Assembly (NCBI GenBank): GCA_964563975.1
Contig: CAZLZJ010000061.1
Location: 1-12,822 of the forward strand
Source: JAAYJR01 sp964563975
GTDB lineage: Bacteria; Bacteroidota; Bacteroidia; Bacteroidales; Prolixibacteraceae
Direction of reading: 5' to 3'
DNA: 12,822 nucleotides
The translations under genes were made by a program, and so were the position numbers. Every line of letters begins with the position of its first letter. The stretch's first letter is position 1. Shown here piece after piece: positions 1-7,277 of this stretch. The notes under the pieces were generated by a model that was not told the DNA's origin, searched no databases, and saw only the letters and a program-made list of their open reading frames with translations.

Positions 1-46
1 ATGGTATTATAAAAGTTACTTATTTTGAGCTTTATAATTGAAATAT

Positions 47-970
47 ATGTATGATATTATTGGAGATGTACATGGCCATGCACAATTGCTGAAAAAGCTG
101 CTTATAAAATTGGGTTATGAAAAGAGACGGGGAGGTTTTTATCATCCCTTTCGAAAGGCAGTGTTTGTTGGAGATTTTATAAACAGGGGCCCTGATATCA
201 GGAAAACAATCCGAATAGTTCGTGAGATTGTTGAAAGCGGAAATGGTTATGCTATTTTGGGGAATCATGAAATTAATGCAATTATAGCAAGTCTGAAAGA
301 TAAGAGCGGCATGCCGCTTGTTAAACCGCCATTGAAAAAATTTATTTCGGTAGTGAAGACTACAAATGAGTTTGCTGATTATAAAAAAGAGTGGGCTGAC
401 CATGTGAAATGGCTTAGATCGCTGCCTCTTTATTTTGAGAGGGAGGGTATTCGTGTTGTTCATGCATGCTGGTCAGATCAGGCTATAGATTTTATAAACC
501 GCAATCTTACATCTCAGAGAATAAAAAAAAGTGTTTTTCAAAAAATATATAAGGATCAAGGTTCTGAAATTGCAAAAAATATATGGCTTGTAACAAAAGG
601 ACCTCAATTTAAATTGCCCGGTGATCTTAAAATAAAAAATAATAAGGGAGTGTCGCCCCGTGCATACCGTATTCGATGGTGGGAAGACCACCGGGGAAAA
701 ACATTTGAGGAATTTTCTTTTGAAAGTAAATATAAATTGCCGCAATACACAATTCCTGAACAAATACTGCCTGTTGTTTTTCCTTACCTGCCGGATAATC
801 CGTTACTCTTTTTTGGTCATTATTGCAGACATAAAGGACCTTATATTATTTCAAAAAATATTTGTTGTGTTGACTCATGTATCAATGACAGTAAAGTACT
901 GACTGCATATTCATGGAAAGGGGAGACAGAGCTTTTATCTGAGAATTTGGTACAGGCCTCAGTTTGTTAG
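47..970 (+). CDS. PPP-type metallophosphoesterase
   Basis: Predicted soluble cytoplasmic calcineurin-like phosphoesterase of 307 residues. The family's two-metal site is visible: D7 and H9 in GDVHG, D43 in GDFINRGP, N73 and H74 in GNHE, then H139 in VVHACW and H258 in FGHYCRH. This arrangement resembles bacterial PrpE/ApaH-like and serine/threonine phosphatase-like enzymes, which hydrolyse phosphoester or dinucleoside polyphosphate bonds; the substrate here cannot be named. One oddity is N46 where most PPP enzymes have Asp in the GDxxDRG signature. The frame is open back to a TTG at 38, but ATG 47 places the GDVHG motif at the usual distance from the N-terminus, so I prefer it. There is no signal peptide or membrane segment. 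Its promoter probably lies at or before the window edge. The next gene on this strand is tRNA-Asp, which has its own promoter. Confidence 0.85.
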   Translation: MYDIIGDVHGHAQLLKKLLIKLGYEKRRGGFYHPFRKAVFVGDFINRGPDIRKTIRIVREIVESGNGYAILGNHEINAIIASLKDKSGMPLVKPPLKKFISVVKTTNEFADYKKEWADHVKWLRSLPLYFEREGIRVVHACWSDQAIDFINRNLTSQRIKKSVFQKIYKDQGSEIAKNIWLVTKGPQFKLPGDLKIKNNKGVSPRAYRIRWWEDHRGKTFEEFSFESKYKLPQYTIPEQILPVVFPYLPDNPLLFFGHYCRHKGPYIISKNICCVDSCINDSKVLTAYSWKGETELLSENLVQASVC

Positions 971-1017
971 ACCCGGCCGGTTGCAAACAATATGTAATAA
1001 AAATTATTCTGTTTTGT

Positions 1018-1048
1018 ATTGCAGACAATAAAAGAAAGTATATATTTG
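1018..1048 (+). promoter_or_regulatory. Bacteroidota-type promoter of tRNA-Asp
   Basis: A full match to the -7 consensus TAnnTTTG (TATATTTG) lies at 1041-1048. An ATTG that matches three of four bases of the -33 TTTG box lies at 1018-1021, with a 19-base spacer. This is the arrangement used by the primary sigma factor of Bacteroidota. Transcription should start around 1053-1056, giving a leader of about 50 bases before the mature tRNA. Confidence 0.6.
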
Positions 1049-1050
1049 CA

Positions 1051-1082
1051 TCACTTTTGCAAAAGCATCTTTTCGAAAGTGA
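1051..1082 (+). other. Imperfect hairpin in the tRNA-Asp leader
   Basis: Bases 1051-1059 pair with 1074-1082 (nine pairs, one of them G-U). After one bulged C at 1060, bases 1061-1065 pair with 1069-1073, closing a three-base CAT loop. The stem sits at the predicted transcription start, between the promoter and the tRNA. It is followed by an A-rich rather than a U-rich stretch, so it does not look like a terminator on this strand. It might be a pre-tRNA leader fold or a protein-binding palindrome. Confidence 0.4.
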
Positions 1083-1104
1083 GTAAAAAAGAAAATTAAA
1101 AACC

Positions 1105-1178
1105 GGTGGCGTAGTTCAGTTGGTTAGAATGCCGGCCTGTCACGCCGGAGGTCGCGAGTTCGAGTCTCGTCGTCACCG
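1105..1178 (+). tRNA. tRNA-Asp (anticodon GTC)
   Basis: A complete cloverleaf can be drawn by hand. The acceptor stem is 1105-1111 with 1171-1177 (seven pairs, one G-U). The D arm starts at 1114. The anticodon stem is 1132-1136 with 1144-1148, with loop CTGTCAC and anticodon GTC at 1139-1141. The T arm is 1154-1158 with 1166-1170, with loop TTCGAGT. The discriminator base is G at 1178, as expected for tRNA-Asp, and the body closely resembles E. coli tRNA-Asp. The genome reads CAA after the discriminator, so the 3' CCA is not encoded and must be added by tRNA nucleotidyltransferase. The gene converges on the plug-domain gene, whose stop codon is only 11 bases away. Confidence 0.97.
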
Positions 1179-1189
1179 CAAAACAAAAA

Positions 1190-1870
1190 TTAATCATTAC
1201 CCTTTCTGGTTTCAATAATAACAACTCCATTAGCTCCTCTTGAACCATAAATAGCAGAACTTCCGTCTTTTATTATATTGACACTTTTAACCTGTACCGG
1301 TGAAACACCGTGCAATGCCCGTGAATCGATAATTATGCCATCTAACACAATTAGTGCCGCACTGCTAAGATTGATAGAGCTTTGTCCTCTGATAATTATT
1401 TCATCGTTAATTACCTGCACCCCGGCAAATCTTCCCCTTATCAGTTCAAAAATATTGCTGTACTGCGAAAAATCAAGATCATCTTTGTTAAGGCTGGCAA
1501 GAGAATTGAGTCGTTCGCTGTCAGTAACATGTCCGTAGCCAATAGCATATTCACGAGCTTTTTCACCCGGTTTCAGCTTCAGGTTCACTGCTGCAAATTT
1601 GATCTTTTCATTAAGCTCAACCTTTTGATTATGGAAACCATTGGCAGAGACTTTTAATTTGTCTGTTTCTTTTATGCTTGCAGAAAACCTGCCTAAGGTA
1701 TCTGTAAGTATCTTTTGCTTTGAGCTGAGAATTTTTACTTCTGCATTAATCAGAGGGATACTGTCAAAAGTGGTCACTATACCATGAATAACTCTTTCCT
1801 GAGAACCTGCGATTAATGACAGGAACAAAAATATTATTGTCAGTAATGACATTGCCGGCTTCTGTTTCAT
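1190..1870 (-). CDS. SusC-like plug-domain protein without a beta-barrel
   Basis: Exported protein of 226 residues. A signal peptide (residues 1-22, hydrophobic core TIIFLFLSLIAG) is followed by a carboxypeptidase-regulatory-like beta-sandwich at about residues 24-105, of the kind found at the N-terminus of SusC/RagA transporters (GIV, DTLGRFS, ANGF). A TonB-dependent receptor plug domain follows at about 130-226, with the typical motifs IRGRFAGVQV, IIIRGQSSI, VLDGIIID and IYGSRGANGVVIIETRKG. A real SusC runs to about 1000 residues, but this protein stops right after the plug and tRNA-Asp follows at once, so no barrel remnant is present. The frame extends to 1912, but that would put 14 charged residues before the signal peptide; ATG 1870 is preferred. 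It lies 52 bases downstream of the glycosyltransferase with no obvious promoter and is probably co-transcribed. It may be an accessory periplasmic protein; its function is unknown. Confidence 0.85.
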   Translation of the reverse strand: MKQKPAMSLLTIIFLFLSLIAGSQERVIHGIVTTFDSIPLINAEVKILSSKQKILTDTLGRFSASIKETDKLKVSANGFHNQKVELNEKIKFAAVNLKLKPGEKAREYAIGYGHVTDSERLNSLASLNKDDLDFSQYSNIFELIRGRFAGVQVINDEIIIRGQSSINLSSAALIVLDGIIIDSRALHGVSPVQVKSVNIIKDGSSAIYGSRGANGVVIIETRKGND

Positions 1871-1922
1871 TTTGTTTTTTTTATATTTATATCTGTTTAA
1901 CGCAAAAATCATACCTTTTGTT

Positions 1923-2867
1923 TTAATCTTTGCCTAAAGAGTGAATATATTTTATACGATATGGCCTTTTATGTTGTGATTCAAAATATGTTCTCATAAG
2001 CAATTCGGCAATAATTCCGGTTGTTATGAATTGAATGCCACCCATAACAAGCAGTATTCCTAAAAGCATCAGCGGTTTACCCCAAATATCATAACCGGAA
2101 ATTTTCAGAAAAAGCATATAAAGATTTATAATTATGCCTATTCCAAAAGTTACTATGCCTATTCCTCCAAAAATATGCATCGGTCTGTGCAGATATTTTT
2201 TTTGAAAAAACATCAGGATCAGATCACTTATAACATGAGTGGTGCGGCTTAGGTTATATTTTGAACTTCCAAATTTTCGGGGCCTGTGGTTTACATTTGT
2301 TTGTGTAATATTCGTGGCCCCTTCAAGCGCTATCAACACAGGAATAAACCTATGCAGCTCACCATAAATATTAATACTTTTTATTGTATCGCTGGTAAAA
2401 ATTTTCAAAGTGCATCCAAGGTCTTTCATCTTTGTGCCGGTCGATTTTCTGATTATATAATTAGCAATTTTGGAAGGTATTTTTCTTAGGAAAAAGCCAT
2501 CTTTCCTGTTTGCTCTCACGCCTGCTACCATATCCCACTCCTCTTCTTCCATCATTTTTAGCATTCGGGGTAAATCGGCCGGATCATTTTGCAGGTCTCC
2601 ATCGATAAGGGCAATAAATTCTCCTTCAGCATGATCAATGCCGGCTTGTAGGGCTGAGCTCTGTCCGTAATTTCTTTTTAACTCAATCAGTTTGAATCTG
2701 GGATCTTTTATTTTTTTTATCTCTGAGCGTGTGCCGTCGGTAGATTTGTCGTCTACGTAAATAGCTTCAAAATCTATATCTTTTAAAGCCTCTGTGATTT
2801 GTACGGTAAGTGGATATATATTTTGTTCTTCATTAAAAACGCAAATTACCAGTGAAAGCTTTTTCAT
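1923..2867 (-). CDS. Family 2 glycosyltransferase, polyprenyl-phosphate type
   Basis: Inner-membrane glycosyltransferase of 314 residues, in the DPM1/ArnC/GtrB-like branch of GT2. These enzymes move a sugar from a nucleotide donor to undecaprenyl or dolichyl phosphate on the cytoplasmic face. A GT-A fold is seen at residues 4-220: N-terminal VICVFNEEQN, nucleotide-binding VDDKSTDGT (39-46), the metal-binding IDGDLQ (D89, D91), GCTLKIF, the acceptor-side GELHRFIP, and RPRKFGSSKY. Two hydrophobic helices at about 227-256 and 263-290 anchor the C-terminus, as in GtrB. The sugar cannot be inferred. It lies 57 bases downstream of the outer-membrane-protein gene and has a possible -7 element of its own at 2895-2902. 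It could supply a lipid-linked sugar for O-antigen, lipid A or glycoprotein decoration. Confidence 0.9.
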   Translation of the reverse strand: MKKLSLVICVFNEEQNIYPLTVQITEALKDIDFEAIYVDDKSTDGTRSEIKKIKDPRFKLIELKRNYGQSSALQAGIDHAEGEFIALIDGDLQNDPADLPRMLKMMEEEEWDMVAGVRANRKDGFFLRKIPSKIANYIIRKSTGTKMKDLGCTLKIFTSDTIKSINIYGELHRFIPVLIALEGATNITQTNVNHRPRKFGSSKYNLSRTTHVISDLILMFFQKKYLHRPMHIFGGIGIVTFGIGIIINLYMLFLKISGYDIWGKPLMLLGILLVMGGIQFITTGIIAELLMRTYFESQHKRPYRIKYIHSLGKD

Positions 2868-2894
2868 CTGAATTTAACTTTTTTGATTATCAGA

Positions 2895-2902
2895 CAAAAA
2901 TA
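2895..2902 (-). promoter_or_regulatory. Possible -7 element upstream of the glycosyltransferase
   Basis: Read on the minus strand this is TATTTTTG, a full match to TAnnTTTG, ending 27 bases before the ATG at 2867. No good TTTG is found 19-21 bases upstream, where the sequence runs into the 3' end of the preceding gene. It may be a weak internal promoter, or the gene may simply be read through from the C1 peptidase operon. Confidence 0.3.
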
Positions 2903-2924
2903 ATTAAATGTCTGTCATATTGCA

Positions 2925-3923
2925 CTATTTGCCTGATTTGTCAAGTGTATAAATAAAGGAAACCCTGATTGTATTATAACCCCAGCTTTTTAAGCTGTTT
3001 ATATAGTATAGCCTGACAGAATTTGCCTTGAGATTTTTTTCAAGTTCAAAATTAAGCTGTACCGGGCGGTCCCGTTCTTTTTTATAACCCGAATAGCCGG
3101 ATATTGAGCCTGATGCCTGCCAGTCAGATTTATTTATTTCGCATCCTGCAGCATATAAAAGCGCATCATTTTGAAGTTTCAGTTCATCGTTTGTTTGCCA
3201 GGAATAGAAACCGATCAGCCCAAATGGTTTAATATCAAAACCACTTTTTGCCGTATGGCTTTTTGAAAAGCTCAAATCGAAAAAATAACCCGGGCTGTCA
3301 GTATAGCGGGCAGCATACAGATTGTTGCCGGATGCTGTTTTTGTTGCCATCCGCAATAATGTGTTAGGAAATTTTTTGTTTTTAATTATCTGAATAAGTG
3401 TGCTGAAGTAAAAATCTCCCATTGCAATGCCTTTACCGTCTCTTTTGCGGGCAAATCTCTCATCGCGTATCTCTTCTGTAAAGGAATAATGCTCAATTAT
3501 CACTCCATACATTTCTACAGCTATTTTATTGTCGGCAAATGGGATAAAAATTTTTCCGGAGAAATCGCTTGTAGGATCGCCACTGTGAAAGTGTGAAGAA
3601 ACAGTAAATTCCAGATTGGAAGTTCCTTTTATAATCCCTTTTTTGACTTCAGGAACCGGTAAGGCGTTAGGTCCCAGAAAACCGGGAGAAATTATCAGCC
3701 AATTGCGCCAGCCTGGGTCACCGGGTTTCCAACCGTGGATTTCGTTCCACCATGTATAATCCTCTTTTGGATTCTGGCATTGGGCTGTTGATGAAAAAAG
3801 CAGTAACAGGAGTAATAATACTCCGGAAAAAAACAGAGGGATAACAAATGAGAAAACCGGCCTGAAAAAATTGTTGAGACAGATTACTGTTTTATGTTGA
3901 AGGCTTCTCTTTCCTTTTGACAT
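2925..3923 (-). CDS. Exported probable outer-membrane beta-barrel protein, unknown
   Basis: I do not recognise a named family. The protein has 332 residues. After a basic n-region there is a long hydrophobic stretch (about 24-44, with seven leucines in a row) and a likely signal peptidase I site near STAQC-QN. The base before the Cys does not fit a lipobox, so a lipoprotein is unlikely. The mature start is rich in Trp and Gly (DYTWWNEIHGW, PGDPGWRNWLI, PGFLGPNALPVPEV). The rest alternates polar and hydrophobic residues in short strands ending in aromatic residues, and closes with NTIRVSFIYTL, as expected of a beta-barrel. It starts 5 bases after the C1 peptidase stop, so the two are almost certainly one operon and may work together at the cell surface. 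The barrel fold is my inference from the strand pattern. Confidence 0.65.
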   Translation of the reverse strand: MSKGKRSLQHKTVICLNNFFRPVFSFVIPLFFSGVLLLLLLLFSSTAQCQNPKEDYTWWNEIHGWKPGDPGWRNWLIISPGFLGPNALPVPEVKKGIIKGTSNLEFTVSSHFHSGDPTSDFSGKIFIPFADNKIAVEMYGVIIEHYSFTEEIRDERFARKRDGKGIAMGDFYFSTLIQIIKNKKFPNTLLRMATKTASGNNLYAARYTDSPGYFFDLSFSKSHTAKSGFDIKPFGLIGFYSWQTNDELKLQNDALLYAAGCEINKSDWQASGSISGYSGYKKERDRPVQLNFELEKNLKANSVRLYYINSLKSWGYNTIRVSFIYTLDKSGK

Positions 3924-3928
3924 ATAGT

Positions 3929-5137
3929 CTATAATTCCAGTTTTTCCCTGATATGTTTTGGGATGCCCTCTTTATGTAACATGATGGTCATAGTCTTATA
4001 TCTTATATAAGGTTTTGATACATATAGATACCCATTATATAAATTATAGTCACCCCATGAATTTTTTGCCTTATAAAAGATGTTGCCGAACTGATCTTTT
4101 GCATATCCGATAATATGCATGCCATGATCATCTGTAGTTTGAAAGTTGTCAAATGCTTCCTGTCTCATTTCCTGATCAATTTCAAGTTCAGGAACAGTCT
4201 GCTCAAGTTTATATAACTCATTTTCACGTTCTCTGTCGGGCAATGATTCCCATTTTAAAAGTTCGGCATTTGACATATCTTTCAAAGGAGCTGCAGGTAT
4301 AACCGCAATTCCTTTATTACTTGAGGCAAAACCTTTTTCACTTACATCGGCCGCCCAGGCAACTGTGTAACCATTGTTCAGTGCATAGTCTATTGTCTCC
4401 TCAAGCTCATTCACGGGAATATTATAAGCCTTATCCCATGACCAGTTATCCGGGATTTCGAGAATAAATTCAGAATAATAGGGATGATGCGTAAATGAAG
4501 TGATTTCAACATAATCGGCCATATTAAGTCCTACGAAATTTTCGGCAAAACTATGTGGTGTGTATTGAACCCCTTCATATGTGAACCGATTGGGGATTAC
4601 GCCAAGATAGGAGTCAAGAGTTGAACTGAAAGCTTCCCGCCAGGCAGTTGAAAGTTTATTGTTTTTATTTTCAACAACTGCATCCACAAATTCCCGCAAT
4701 ACACGATCCATTTCACCGTGAACATGTTTATCCTCACCATATTTTAGTCCGTCATAAACGGATTCAGGCACAATTCCGTATCTTGATACCATATTAGTTA
4801 CATCATGAAATGCACCTCCTGCCGAAAAATTAAGATTTCCATGAGTCCTTACAAATTTTACGGCTTTTTCAAAATAGGTATTCCAAACTATAAACATTTC
4901 AGAAAGGTCAACAACCGGTTTTTGTAGACGGAGCATTTCTGATTCAAATAGTGATAATCCGGCAAAAGCCCAGCAGGTGCCTGAACGATGTTGGTCTTTT
5001 ACAGATGTTGCCGGCAAAATCAAAACATCTTTGAAAATGTAGCCGGTATCTTTCTTTTTATTTTTTTCATTAGCAGTAGCTGAAATAATGATTGCCAGCG
5101 CGAAAGTAAAAGTGAAAAAATATTTTATTCTGAACAT
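3929..5137 (-). CDS. Exported papain-like C1 peptidase, bleomycin hydrolase/PepC type
   Basis: Cysteine peptidase of 402 residues with every catalytic element in place. The oxyanion-hole Gln is Q49 and the nucleophile C55 in DQHRSGTCWAF; the His is H338 in DDHGMHIIGY; the Asn is N359 in AKNSWGD. The long insert between Cys and His (TRP-rich, with DLSEMFIVW and AGGAFHDV) and the tail IPKHIREKLEL resemble bleomycin hydrolase/aminopeptidase C (C1B) rather than ordinary papain. C1B enzymes are usually cytosolic hexamers that trim peptides with a C-terminal arm; this one instead begins with a signal peptide (about residues 1-22, ending SATA), so it probably acts in the periplasm or at the surface. 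The frame extends to a TTG at 5146; ATG 5137 gives a cleaner signal peptide. It is the first gene of a minus-strand operon and has a -7 element at 5164-5171. Confidence 0.9.
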   Translation of the reverse strand: MFRIKYFFTFTFALAIIISATANEKNKKKDTGYIFKDVLILPATSVKDQHRSGTCWAFAGLSLFESEMLRLQKPVVDLSEMFIVWNTYFEKAVKFVRTHGNLNFSAGGAFHDVTNMVSRYGIVPESVYDGLKYGEDKHVHGEMDRVLREFVDAVVENKNNKLSTAWREAFSSTLDSYLGVIPNRFTYEGVQYTPHSFAENFVGLNMADYVEITSFTHHPYYSEFILEIPDNWSWDKAYNIPVNELEETIDYALNNGYTVAWAADVSEKGFASSNKGIAVIPAAPLKDMSNAELLKWESLPDRERENELYKLEQTVPELEIDQEMRQEAFDNFQTTDDHGMHIIGYAKDQFGNIFYKAKNSWGDYNLYNGYLYVSKPYIRYKTMTIMLHKEGIPKHIREKLEL

Positions 5138-5163
5138 TACGAACAAATTATTTGTATAATGCT

Positions 5164-5171
5164 CAAAAATA
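5164..5171 (-). promoter_or_regulatory. -7 element of the C1 peptidase operon
   Basis: On the minus strand this reads TATTTTTG (TAnnTTTG), 26 bases before the ATG at 5137. Nineteen bases further upstream is TTTT, which matches three of four bases of the -33 box. The predicted transcription start is near 5158, giving a leader of about 20 bases. Confidence 0.45.
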
Positions 5172-5175
5172 ATAA

Positions 5176-5189
5176 TTAAAATATTTTAA
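5176..5189. repeat. 14-bp perfect palindrome in the divergent promoter region
   Basis: TTAAAATATTTTAA is its own reverse complement and lies between the C1 peptidase and TPR genes, immediately upstream of the -7 element of the peptidase operon and overlapping its spacer. It could be an operator for a dimeric regulator, but the surrounding 120 bases are so AT-rich that chance is a real alternative. Confidence 0.35.
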
Positions 5190-5272
5190 AAAAATTAATT
5201 TTCTCTTACTTCTTTCAATAGATAAAAAATTAAATAATAGGGATGAATTGGCAGATCGTTTTTATTTAATAT

Positions 5273-5280
5273 TATTTTTG
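5273..5280 (+). promoter_or_regulatory. Possible -7 element of the TPR gene
   Basis: TATTTTTG fits TAnnTTTG and ends 18 bases before ATG 5299. An ATTG lies at 5247-5250, but its 22-base spacer is slightly long. The element falls inside the longest possible reading frame, which is one reason to reject the TTG start at 5248. Confidence 0.4.
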
Positions 5281-5298
5281 CTGATCATGGATAAAAAA

Positions 5299-7239
5299 AT
5301 GAAGAAATTTTTATTTATACTGCTGGTACTTTTTTTTGCAGACTTTACTGCCGAAGCACAGCTGAACATAAATCATTATATCAGGGTTGGCCGAACAAGA
5401 ATCTCAATAGGTAATTATACCGGGGCAATAGAGTATTTCAATATAGTTATAAAATTCAGGCCCCGCCTCCCCGAAGCATACTTTTTCAGAGGAGTTGCAA
5501 AGCATCAGCTTGAGGATTTCAGAGGGGCAATTAATGATTATAATAGTGCAATTGAACTTAAACCGTTTTATCCTCAGGCTTATATGAACAGGGGGATGTC
5601 ATATCATAGTCTGCATATGTTTGAAAAAGCAATAGAAGATTATAACAGGGGGTTAGAGTTTGATCCTGATAATGAGGCTATTTACAACAATAGAGGTATT
5701 GCTGAGTTAGCTATGCAGAATGTTGAAAAGGCTATAGCTGATTATGATAAAGCGCTTGAGATTAACCCTAAGTCTACTAATGCTCTTATGAACAGGAGTA
5801 ATGCCAGAATAGTGCAGGGTAAGATTGAGGATGCCATTCGTGACCTTAACCGTGTGATAATTATCCGTCCACATTTTGCAGGGGCATACCTTAACAGGGG
5901 TATTGCAAGGTTTGAAATGGATGATTATGCCTCTGCTTTACGTGATTATGACCAGAGTATAAAACTTGAGTCTGAAAATCCCATGGCCTATAATAACAGG
6001 GGAATAGTTAAACATAAGCTGGAAGATTATGAGGGTGCAATAGCTGATTATGATATGGCTATCAGGTTAAATCCCGAGCTGGCAAGTGCATATTTTAACA
6101 GGGCAATGGCTAAAGAGATACTTGAAAGGGAAGGATTTGAAAATGATTACCGGATTGCAGCAGAATTAAATCCACAGTTTGACCTAAACCAGCGTCGTCT
6201 TGATGCTGAAAAGCTTGCACAAAATCAGCAGAGCAGTCAGAGTGGGGCAGGACAAACATCTGCTGCACCGGGAACAAGTCAGCAAACCGGATCACAGCAA
6301 ATTGCAGATAACCGGGATGAGAATGAAGATGAAAAAAATGAAGATGAGAAGAAAGAAGATGATGCGGGAGCTGTCCGGCGCAGCCGGAGGGGAAGAATAA
6401 ACCTTATAATTGAAGACAGCAGAGAGCTTCCCCGTGAAGAGGAAGATAGGGATGACGGGCTGGTACAGAACCTCAATATAGCCATTGACCTTCAGCCGCT
6501 ATTTATTGTGTCGGCATTTGAGAAAAATTCAGTTGATTATGAACGGTTCCAATATTACAGTATTCTTATAGATGAGCTTAACGGAGTGAATAACTATAAT
6601 CCTTTCCTTACAATCACCAATAAATCAGTGAGTGAATATCAGGAAATATTTGAAAATTTTGTTCTCTATTTTAATGCCCGTCTGGATATTAATAAAAGTA
6701 GCCATAACTATTTGAACCGGGCAGTTTTTTATTGCCTGACCGGCAACTATAATGAAGCTTTTAAAGATCTGGAGCTGTCGGTTTCAATGGATGAAAAACA
6801 GGCAATAACTTATTTTGTAAGAGGTAATTGCAGATATAAAATGCTTGAACAGATTGAATTGCTTGCAAGGCCGCAAAATGAAATTACTGTTCCGGTAGGC
6901 CATCCGGATACTGAAAATTCAATGGAAGAGAATATTGCACTGCCTGAATATCAAAAAGTTATTGACGACTATCAAAAAGTACTTTCTCTTAACCCGGAAT
7001 TTTTCTTCGGATATTATAACAGGGCATATATTAAGCTGAGGCTTAAAGATTATAAAAGTGCCATGGTTGATCTTAATAAGGCAATAGAACTGGAACCTGA
7101 GTTTGCGGAAGCTTATTTTAACCGCGGCCTTACAAAAATATATCTTGATGATGTTGAAGGGGGTGCCCTTGATCTTAGCCGGGCAGGAGAACTGGGAATA
7201 TATGGTGCATATAACATCATAAAGAGATACTGTAATTAG
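5299..7239 (+). CDS. Exported tetratricopeptide-repeat protein with charged linker
   Basis: Large secreted or periplasmic scaffold of 646 residues. A signal peptide (MKKFLFILLVLFFADFTAEAQ) is followed by about eight TPR units at residues 28-290, with the recurring pattern AYxNRGxAxxxLxDYExAIxDYDxAIxLNP. A Gln/Ser/Gly-rich stretch (about 300-335) leads into a strongly acidic run (335-355, mostly Glu, Asp and Lys), which switches abruptly to a basic RRSRRGR. A second region (386-646) has diverged repeats and ends with two clear TPR units. TPRs bind partner proteins and no catalytic motif is seen. Starts at TTG 5248, ATG 5287 and ATG 5299 are possible; 5299 gives a standard signal peptide and leaves room for the putative promoter. 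It is divergent from the C1 peptidase operon and 38 bases upstream of the Gate protein gene, with which it may be co-transcribed. Confidence 0.9.
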   Translation: MKKFLFILLVLFFADFTAEAQLNINHYIRVGRTRISIGNYTGAIEYFNIVIKFRPRLPEAYFFRGVAKHQLEDFRGAINDYNSAIELKPFYPQAYMNRGMSYHSLHMFEKAIEDYNRGLEFDPDNEAIYNNRGIAELAMQNVEKAIADYDKALEINPKSTNALMNRSNARIVQGKIEDAIRDLNRVIIIRPHFAGAYLNRGIARFEMDDYASALRDYDQSIKLESENPMAYNNRGIVKHKLEDYEGAIADYDMAIRLNPELASAYFNRAMAKEILEREGFENDYRIAAELNPQFDLNQRRLDAEKLAQNQQSSQSGAGQTSAAPGTSQQTGSQQIADNRDENEDEKNEDEKKEDDAGAVRRSRRGRINLIIEDSRELPREEEDRDDGLVQNLNIAIDLQPLFIVSAFEKNSVDYERFQYYSILIDELNGVNNYNPFLTITNKSVSEYQEIFENFVLYFNARLDINKSSHNYLNRAVFYCLTGNYNEAFKDLELSVSMDEKQAITYFVRGNCRYKMLEQIELLARPQNEITVPVGHPDTENSMEENIALPEYQKVIDDYQKVLSLNPEFFFGYYNRAYIKLRLKDYKSAMVDLNKAIELEPEFAEAYFNRGLTKIYLDDVEGGALDLSRAGELGIYGAYNIIKRYCN

Positions 7240-7277
7240 CAATGTTAAAAATGTTTTGACAGAGATAAAAATGGTAA

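Noticed and set aside
38..46. TTG start that extends the phosphoesterase by three codons
   Set aside because: ATG 47 is an ordinary start and places the first metal-binding motif at the usual position; there is no ribosome-binding site favouring TTG.
971..983. CGGCCGGTTG at 974-983, repeated at 9515-9524
   Set aside because: Shared 10-mers are expected by chance in a window this size, and CCGG-containing words are frequent throughout.
1871..1912. N-terminal extension of the plug protein to 1912
   Set aside because: It would add 14 mostly charged residues in front of a standard signal peptide.
5248..5298. Extension of the TPR protein to a TTG at 5248
   Set aside because: The extension overlaps a putative -7 element, and the signal peptide starts cleanly at ATG 5299.
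5380..6170. DNA-level tandem repeat or CRISPR-like array in the TPR region
   Set aside because: The periodicity of about 102 bases is the 34-residue TPR unit; the DNA copies are diverged and there are no identical repeats with unique spacers.
6200..6485. Open frames overlapping the TPR linker on both strands
   Set aside because: They mirror the low-complexity Glu/Asp/Lys coding sequence and are repetitive shadow translations inside a clear gene.
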